Shown here: piece after piece, positions 58,109 through 64,000 of the stretch
Numbering within the stretch: the first letter of the stretch is position 1
Layout: every line of letters starts with the position of its first letter
Assembly: GCA_015501595.1 (NCBI GenBank)
Contig: JADNRX010000065.1
Location: forward strand, 1 to 64,000
Direction of reading: 5' to 3'
DNA length: 64,000 nucleotides
Source: Hymenopellis radicata
Taxonomy: Eukaryota > Basidiomycota > Agaricomycetes > Agaricales > Physalacriaceae
Program-made: the position numbers and the translations under genes
The notes under the pieces: generated by a model
What the model was told of the DNA's origin: nothing
The model's database searches: none
What the model saw: only the letters and a program-made list of their open reading frames with translations

Positions 58109-58218
58109 TTCGGATACGGGGATTCGTCGGGGAATCGAACCCCGAGCTGCCGCGCACTCCAGTCGCCTGCCTTGTTGTTTATGAGAGGCGGCAATGTTAG
58201 CCATTACACCATATCCGA
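58109..58218 (-). tRNA. tRNA-Glu(CUC)-like gene with 11-nt T-arm insertion
   Basis: The minus strand matches the gene at 27812: acceptor UCGGAUA/UAUCCGA, anticodon stem GCCGC/GCGGC, loop CUCUCA with CUC anticodon, a 27-nt intron containing CUGGAGU that can pair with the anticodon, and T-stem CGGGG/CCCCG. An extra ACGAAUCCCCG separates the T-stem from the acceptor strand, apparently a local duplication of the CCCCG region. Probably a pseudogene unless the insert is tolerated. Confidence 0.85.
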
Positions 58219-58382
58219 CAGCTACTGTCGGAAGAGCCACAGCCTCCGCCCTAGCTTGTAGGGAGTTTTCGCTACTACTATGACTTGCTGGAGTAAAATT
58301 TATAGGTTACTGTTATATTCAAGTTATAACGGCAAGTTAACACGTCGCGGATGGACAGAGGAAACAAAAAGTCACAGTGCTG

Positions 58383-58770
58383 TCTCGATCATTTCATTCT
58401 TCTTCGCGCTGCCATCATCACGATCCCGAGACTTATCTTCCAGTCTGGTACGACTACTTGTGTTTTAACCATCACGGTCTGAAGTTGTTCTACAGCTCCA
58501 CTCGACCACCAGGACCGCCGTTTGGACAAGAATCAGTTAGTACAGTGGCAGGTCTTCTCTTCTTGACAGGCAACAAAGATGTGCATGCGTCCTTCAAGAG
58601 TCACCATCGAAGAGTTCGGCACATTTTGACGACATGACCTCCTTTCATAGTCCTCTCCGTCCACCGCGACGCTTGTTTGTCTACCCAGGAGCAGGGTTTC
58701 TCCTTTACGACCATCCAGGTTCATCTCATAGCATAAAGCCTATACAGCGACGTTTCCTCAAAACACTAAA
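58383..58770. repeat. Dispersed repeat, copy 2 (pair at 45148-45560)
   Basis: Shares ordered blocks with 45148-45560. Contains an 86-codon frame (58377-58637) with YLPVWYDYLCFNHHGLKLFY and FKSHHRRVRHILTT. Not recognised as a known family. Confidence 0.7.
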
Positions 58771-59009
58771 GGTTTGTGAATTACACAGCCTCCGAGCCAT
58801 CCTTGTAACTTACAGGTAAAAAAGTTGCCGAGAACTTTTTTCCGCCAACCTAATTCTTTCCTTTCTTCGGAATCGATGTCAACAAGACTCTGACAAGAGT
58901 CGACAGGTTTTCGAGTCCTTCTTCCACCACCACCACGATCAAAATCATAAAATCGTATTCTCGCACTGTTTTGTGGTCTCTGCCACTGGCGTTGCGGTAA
59001 GTAAATGTC

Positions 59010-59115
59010 TTCTGTTCCAAACAAAATCCTGGCGAGGTGAACGCGTTGGTCACATAAATATCCTGGCGAGGTGAACACATTGGTTACATACAAAAATTCC
59101 TGGCGAGGTGACGTG
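59010..59115. repeat. Three imperfect tandem copies of CCTGGCGAGGTGAAC
   Basis: Copies of about 40 bp beginning TCCTGGCGAGGTGAACGCG, TCCTGGCGAGGTGAACACA and TCCTGGCGAGGTGACGTG, separated by TTGGTCACATA-type spacers. Confidence 0.7.
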
Positions 59116-59260
59116 TCCACTAGTTTCCACCTGGCTTCATGGCATCATCACAAAAAGGGACAAAAGCATATAAGGTGTCGGATGACTTCTGTAGGGATAC
59201 AGGGTAGCATCGAACAAAGTATTAGCATACATACTTGTTGAGTGTCATCAATTTATTCTA

Positions 59261-59493
59261 CTGTATACTTTAATTCAATTCGTCAGGCCATGTGACGTGT
59301 GACTGGCCTGACGAAAATTTGAATTCGTCAGATTACTATATGCGGTAATAGCCGCCGCTCCGCCGCGGCGGCGGGAGGACGGCGGGGGCCCCGCCGGGCC
59401 AGTTTTCGCGAAATTTTGAGTGACAAGTGTGACATTTCGTCAAATCCAGGTCGCCTGTGACCTGTGACTGACGAATTGATTAAAAGTCTACAG
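59261..59493. mobile_element. TA-flanked MITE (233 bp)
   Basis: Imperfect inverted ends CTGTATACTTTAATTCAATT-CGTCAG and CTGTAGACTTTTAATCAATT-CGTCAG, flanked by TA on both sides. The interior is GC-rich (about 59350-59400) with GGCCTGACG-type palindromes. Consistent with a Tc1/mariner-type MITE. Confidence 0.8.
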
Positions 59494-59499
59494 TATCCC

Positions 59500-60740
59500 A
59501 CTATGTAGGGCACTATCTACTTGGTTGCAGGTCAATAGATGTGATAGAGGCTGATAGAGGCGAATAGAAACTATCCGTGTCATTCACATACACGTAGCAA
59601 TGCTACATACAGGTATGCAGCACGTACACATGTCAACTTGAAGCTAACATAGGGCCTGCATGTTAATGAATGTGCTATAAACAGTCAAGACACAGCGGGG
59701 CAACAAATAGGACTAGTACTGAGGATATCCTAGTTCAGTCGCCGATGTTCTGCGAGTGGTAACTTGGTGGTAACTGGTTAGGGTCCGGTCGGAGTTTGAA
59801 AGGGCGTGAAAGTCCGATCGGAGGTCCCTTGCTGCTTGACCTCGAACCACCACCATCTCGTTTCGACCTGGTTTCGACTTCAACGTTCAAGTCGTTTCTG
59901 CCGGCGGACCCCTTGTTGTCTGTGTCTCGCCTCAGTGGTGCAACGCGCATCGTGATCCCTCGTCGCGTCACAATGCTACATTCATCGTGTCCGCGTCGCG
60001 TCGAACGTCTCGCTCAGTACAATCAGGCCCGTCGTCGTCTTCCGCATCCCGTTTACCCCATACGCCTCCTATATCTCGCCGCGCACCGTCACCGCCGCGA
60101 TAGCCACCACCAGAGCCACTGTTGGTCGATATGCACAGCTACGTTGACAGGTAGCTGCTCAGGCTGCTCGCTTCATTGCTCACACAGATTGCAGCTACCA
60201 ATGGTGCCCTCAAAGACTCGTCTTACGCGCCCCCGTCTCATCCCCATTATCCCAGTGGCCTCACTACCGCATCTCTCCACTCTCTGGCCAATCCCTGCTG
60301 TACGCTCACCTTCCAAGCACGTAATGACGCTCGAGCGACGAGGCTTACCTCCTCCGCATCCTGAAATACTGTCCGACGCCCAATGAGGTCTTTCTATCGC
60401 TGCTCGTGTACTTGGCACACAGTCATGACTGCTGCCGGACCTTGTTATCGTCTGAGGCAACTCCACTGACCCGCTCAAGGGCAACCGCGATAACGTCGGC
60501 CTCTCCGTCAAGTACCCGCCCAGCAAGTCTTCGCATGTCCAGGTTCAAGGCTCGCCTTCGGCATCTGAAATGACGCATATATCTAGCTGTTTTCTTCTGC
60601 TTCGGCCGACCCTAACGACCAGCCTGTCATGAACGGGGCATCTGCAGTCTGCGGCTATCCCGTAGGTCCATCATCCCGCGCTTCACCTTTGCAATTCTCA
60701 GAACGACACTATGCTTCACAGTGGTGTCTCTCTACGCGCG
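59500..60740. other. Gene-poor region
   Basis: A 196-codon plus-strand frame (59796-60386) shows no domain, and its Pro/Arg/Ser composition looks incidental. No element ends could be fixed. Confidence 0.4.
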
Positions 60741-60928
60741 CATATTGTCAAACTCTGTATCTGTATCGGGGAGAGCAACGTTAATATTGTACACGGTAGT
60801 TACATGCAATCGACACACCTGTATCGGAGAGAGCAACGTTAGGGGCTCTCTCCGATCAGGCAGTAAACTAAAACAGAGACGAAAACGGTAAGTAAACTAG
60901 AACGGAGACGCTAGGCACTCTCTGACAC
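60740..60928 (-). other. Probable start of the copia 3' LTR
   Basis: On the minus strand, directly after the pol stop, a G-rich polypurine tract is followed by TGTCAGAGAGTG, which fits an LTR starting with TG. TCGGAGAGAGC/CGTTGCTCTCTCCGATAC repeats follow. The far end was not fixed and the matching 5' LTR is outside the window. Confidence 0.5.
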
Positions 60929-62795
60929 CCCCCCTTGACGTGCGTCGCAGTTCAGTCTCAACATCTCGACCCAACGAGCATGAAGAAGACGATGTAGCGG
61001 TTTGGTGAATAGATCCGCGATGTTTTCCTTGTTTGAAACATGGATCACGTCAATTAGACGTTTCATGACACAGTCGCGAATGAAGTGTTCGCGAATGGCG
61101 ATATGCTTCATTTTCGAATGAGCATGTGGATCGTGTGTGCAGGCGACCGTTCCTTGGTTGTCACAGAACAACGTCGTCGGCTGAATTTGAGGGAATCCTA
61201 GTTCCGTGAGTAAATTTCGGAACCAGAGCAGATCTCGTGCGCAATGAGTTGTCGCCAAATATTCCGCCTCGCATGATGAGAGTGCAACGACGGCTTGCTG
61301 CTTCGAACTCCAAGACAATGGGGAATCTCCCATCATGATAAGAAAACCGGATACGGACTTGCGCGTGTCCCCCATTCCCCAGTCGGAATCTGTCAGCGCC
61401 TTCATAAGGGGCTGCAGCGTCTCGGAACCACCTCCTAGCGTGATACCGTATGAAGTAGTTCCTTTTAGATAGCGAAGGAGATGTTTGGCGGCCGTAATAT
61501 GTGTTGGGCCATACGTAGACATGAATCGGGCAAGCTCTCGGACAGTGTATGCGATGTCAGGTCGCGTGCAAGTCGCTAGATACATGCACTTCCCGACGAC
61601 GGCGGTGTAAGGAAAATCTCTGACCCGTTGGACATCATCGGGGGAAAGTGGATCGGTTTGAGGCGCGAGACGGGTCCCAGGATCCATGGGCGTCGCTACT
61701 GAATTGCAACGATTAAACCCGAACTCGCGCAGTATCGACTCCGCATAGGATCTTTGATGAAGTTTGAGTGTCCGAGTACTAACGTCTCTGTCGATAATGC
61801 ACCCGAGGTGAAGTTTTGGTACACCATTGTCGGTGATCTCGAACTGAGATGCTAGAGCGGCAACGACTGCATCCGACTCGGTAGTGGTTGTGGACGCTAT
61901 TAGCATGTCATCGACGCTTGCGGCGATAATCGATTGGTCCGAGCCTTGTACACGGCGATAAACACTCCAGTCTGACTCGGTGCGTCTGAAGCCAATGGCC
62001 TCAAGCTTGGAATTGAGCTCGAGATACCACTGTCGACCAGCCTGTTTGAGCCCATACAGACCTCGCAAGAGTCTCCAGAATCCACCGCCGATAATAGATG
62101 GCTTCCGCATATAGATTTCTTCATCGAGCGGGCCGTTTAAGAAGGCTGTTTTGACATCAACCTGCCTCAAGACCATGTCGCGTTCGGCTGCTAAGGCGAG
62201 TACAAGCCGAATAGATTCCCATCTGGCAACGGGTGCGAAGGTGTAGTTAAAGTCTTGACCGGGAATCTGGGTAAATCCCTTTGCGACTAAACGTGCTTTG
62301 AATCGGGAGATAAGTCCGTCGCGGTCTCGCTTGATATGCAAGACCCATTTCGAGTCGACAGCTTTGCGATCTGGCGGCAGCTCATCGATCTCCTCGTAAA
62401 CACCCTTCGCTTTAAGAGACTCCAACTCTTCATATATGGCAGCCAGCCAATAAGTCCAATATAGAGATGACTTGGCTTCCTGCAGAGTATTTGGGTCTTT
62501 CGCGTCGGGATCATCGATGGGATCTGTAAGAGCTGCTCCGGCAAAAGCAACTTCAGCTCGTATGAAGCATGAGACAAGGCTTGGAAAATCTGTATCATCG
62601 CACTCGACCTCGATTTCATCGCCGAAAACAAGGACGCTATGAAGAACATCCTCCCCGCCTTCGTCCGACGTGCACAGAAAATTGACGACATCTTTAGCTG
62701 CCAATCGTCTGATACGAGCGGAACGACGAAGAGGTGTTGAGTGTGTCGCGTCCTCCATTTCGACATCGGCGTCATGGTCGGAATTCGCTTGTGGG
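60911..62795 (-). CDS. Ty1/copia reverse transcriptase-RNase H
   Basis: Minus-strand frame of 615 codons from the ATG at 62758, open a little further upstream (SHSNSRPQANSDHDADVEM). Order: acidic linker (TLQEAKSS.WTYWLAAIYEELESLKAKGVYE), RT with VDVKTAFLNGPLDEEIYM, GLYGLKQAGRQWY and the catalytic YxDD equivalent in IAASVDDMLIAS, connection region (RPDIAYTVRELARFMS), RNase H with DSDWGMGDTRKSVSGF, SCEAEYLA and FCDNQGTVA..HIAIREHFIRD, ending QGGVSESA. RT and RNase H look intact. The polyprotein is separated from the integrase frame by a broken linker. Confidence 0.92.
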
Positions 62796-62816
62796 CGTGA
62801 GTTTGAATGAGACCTG

Positions 62817-63050
62817 CCGAAACAGATCAGATTATGCTCAAAGGCATAGAGTAATTAACATACTCAGTACGCTCAGAGGCGGTGTTACGCTCGATGGCGG
62901 AGTTATGCTTGGTAGCAGAATTATGCTCGATGGCAATAGGCCTGCAGAACAGGTCAGATTACGTTCAAAGACGACGAGTAGGATAAACCCACTCAATACG
63001 CTCAATGGCGGGATTACGCTCAACGGCAATATTACGCTCAATGGCAGGAT
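62817..63050. repeat. Tandem repeats in the integrase-RT linker
   Basis: Two diverged copies of about 120 bp (CAGATCAGATTATGCTCAAAGG.. / CAGGTCAGATTACGTTCAAAGA..), each containing smaller ATTACGCTCAATGGC-type repeats. They coincide with the loss of a common frame between integrase and RT. A splice-like reading across this block is possible but not shown. Confidence 0.75.
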
Positions 63051-63999
63051 TAGTAGGCTGCTCAAGAACAATACGGTCGACGCCATCGTGGAAACGAGGC
63101 TCGAGATCCATGGGAATATCATCCCATAAAATATCCGATAGCGGCGGTGAAGGAAGAAACTCGGGGAAACCATGAAATTCAACGTCGCGGCGAGAGCGTA
63201 TAGATTTGGTCGCAGGAAACCAGATAAGATATCCTTTGGAATCGCGGGCATAACCCACAAAGCAACCTTCCTCGCCTCTGGGAACGACTTTATTGAGGTC
63301 ATCCGAGTTCGTCTTCCTTGCGGTGACAAGCGCGCCAAAAGGTCGGAGATGAGAGAGGTCAGGCTTCTTTTGAAACCAGCCCTCAAAAGGTGTTTCGTCG
63401 GAAAGAAGTGCTGCATGTGGGATACGATTCTTGATATGCACACCAGCCTGAGCGGCTAATGGCCAGAACCAATGGGATAGTTCAGCATCGACGAGCATAG
63501 CGCGAATCATACGCTCGATAATTTGATTTGTGCGCTCTGCGACGCCATTTTGTTGAGACGCGTCCGGAACTGTCTTTTCGTACGTGATCCCGTGCGCATT
63601 ACAGTAGTCGCGGAATTGGCCATCGACGAGCTCCGGGGCGTTGTCAATGCGCAGAAAAACAATGGAATAGCCGAGCAGTTTCTCGGCAGCTGTGCGAAAC
63701 TCGTGAAAGCATTGTAAGGCATCAGATTTGTGTTTGAGGAAGAAAATGACAATATAACGGGAGTTATCATCATTGAAGGTAATGAAGTAGCGAAACCCAC
63801 CATAACCGACGGGCAATGGTCCACAAATGTCAGAATGAATTCGGAAAAGAGGACGATCCGCGCGATTCGTGGCTTTGCGCGGAAACTTGAGCCGTTTTAT
63901 ATTGGCCAAAGCGCAGATACGGCAATTCTTGACGAGAACAGCGTCGATCGGAAGTCCAGTCGTCGCGCGCTTGAGCCCTTTAACGTCTACATGGCCCAT
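62965..63999 (-). CDS. Ty1/copia integrase (partial, window edge)
   Basis: Minus-strand frame entering from beyond 64000. The end of the zinc finger (GHVDVKGLKR..NCRICALANI), then the DDE core: D in RIHSDICGP, D in LRIDNAPELVDG, E in NGVAERTNQIIERM, then the copia-type block PFGALVTARKT..GCFVGYARDSKGYLIWFP. It ends ERIEWVYPTRRL at 62965, within the repeat block. The 5' part (gag, protease) is outside the window. Belongs with the RT-RNase H frame at 60911. Confidence 0.92.
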   Translation of the reverse strand: MGHVDVKGLKRATTGLPIDAVLVKNCRICALANIKRLKFPRKATNRADRPLFRIHSDICGPLPVGYGGFRYFITFNDDNSRYIVIFFLKHKSDALQCFHEFRTAAEKLLGYSIVFLRIDNAPELVDGQFRDYCNAHGITYEKTVPDASQQNGVAERTNQIIERMIRAMLVDAELSHWFWPLAAQAGVHIKNRIPHAALLSDETPFEGWFQKKPDLSHLRPFGALVTARKTNSDDLNKVVPRGEEGCFVGYARDSKGYLIWFPATKSIRSRRDVEFHGFPEFLPSPPLSDILWDDIPMDLEPRFHDGVDRIVLEQPTNPAIERNIAVERNPAIERIEWVYPTRRL

Positions 64000-64000
64000 C

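Noticed and set aside
59796..60386. 196-codon plus-strand frame
   Set aside because: No recognisable motif, incidental composition, overlapping frames of similar length on the other strand.

Overview
The window looks like nuclear DNA of a mushroom-forming basidiomycete (Agaricomycetes). Host genes have many introns of about 42-76 bp with GT..AG ends. The gene families present (F-box, MYND-finger, CPL1-like, VIT/vWA) and the Ty3/gypsy and Ty1/copia polyproteins are of the kind common in that class. This assignment is inference from gene style; no species can be named.

Layout. (1) 1-7.6 kb: decayed Ty3/gypsy pol with a 415-bp hAT-type MITE in its integrase, a 2.0-kb TA-flanked element, an orphan 247-codon ORF, two tRNA-like sequences and a 21-bp minisatellite. 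(2) 7.76-12.4 kb: a decayed MCM4 replication-helicase fragment split by a 3.7-kb element whose removal restores the reading frame exactly. (3) 12.39-19.13 kb: a 6.7-kb element with about 2.1-kb near-identical inverted arms, abutting a truncated transposon-type protein gene. (4) 20.0-27.3 kb: an F-box gene split by a 5.6-kb element with 9-bp target duplications and about 77-bp terminal inverted repeats; this element carries a broken GH79 glycosidase gene (Pack-MULE-like). (5) 27.8-28.7 kb: an intron-containing tRNA-Glu(CUC) followed by two nested hAT-type MITEs. (6) 29.1-57.6 kb: mostly host genes: three F-box-like families, a CPL1-like secreted protein, a conserved membrane protein, tRNA-Leu(UAG), a metallo-beta-lactamase-fold hydrolase, an acidic coiled-coil protein, a MYND-finger protein, a VIT/vWA protein and a cupin. 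(7) 57.7-60.7 kb: another MITE beside a second tRNA-Glu-like gene, a dispersed repeat and a TA-flanked MITE. (8) 60.9-64.0 kb: a Ty1/copia pol on the minus strand, cut by the window edge.

Main themes. Several transposon boundaries are defined by an interrupted reading frame plus target-site duplications. Large non-autonomous elements share internal modules and CATCA-type or CTTGAG-rich ends. A lineage-specific F-box family has two transmembrane segments ahead of the F-box. Several otherwise good genes carry single-base frame breaks at G or C runs, which could be real decay or consensus error. No transposase was recognised in any of the large DNA elements, so they are probably mobilised in trans.
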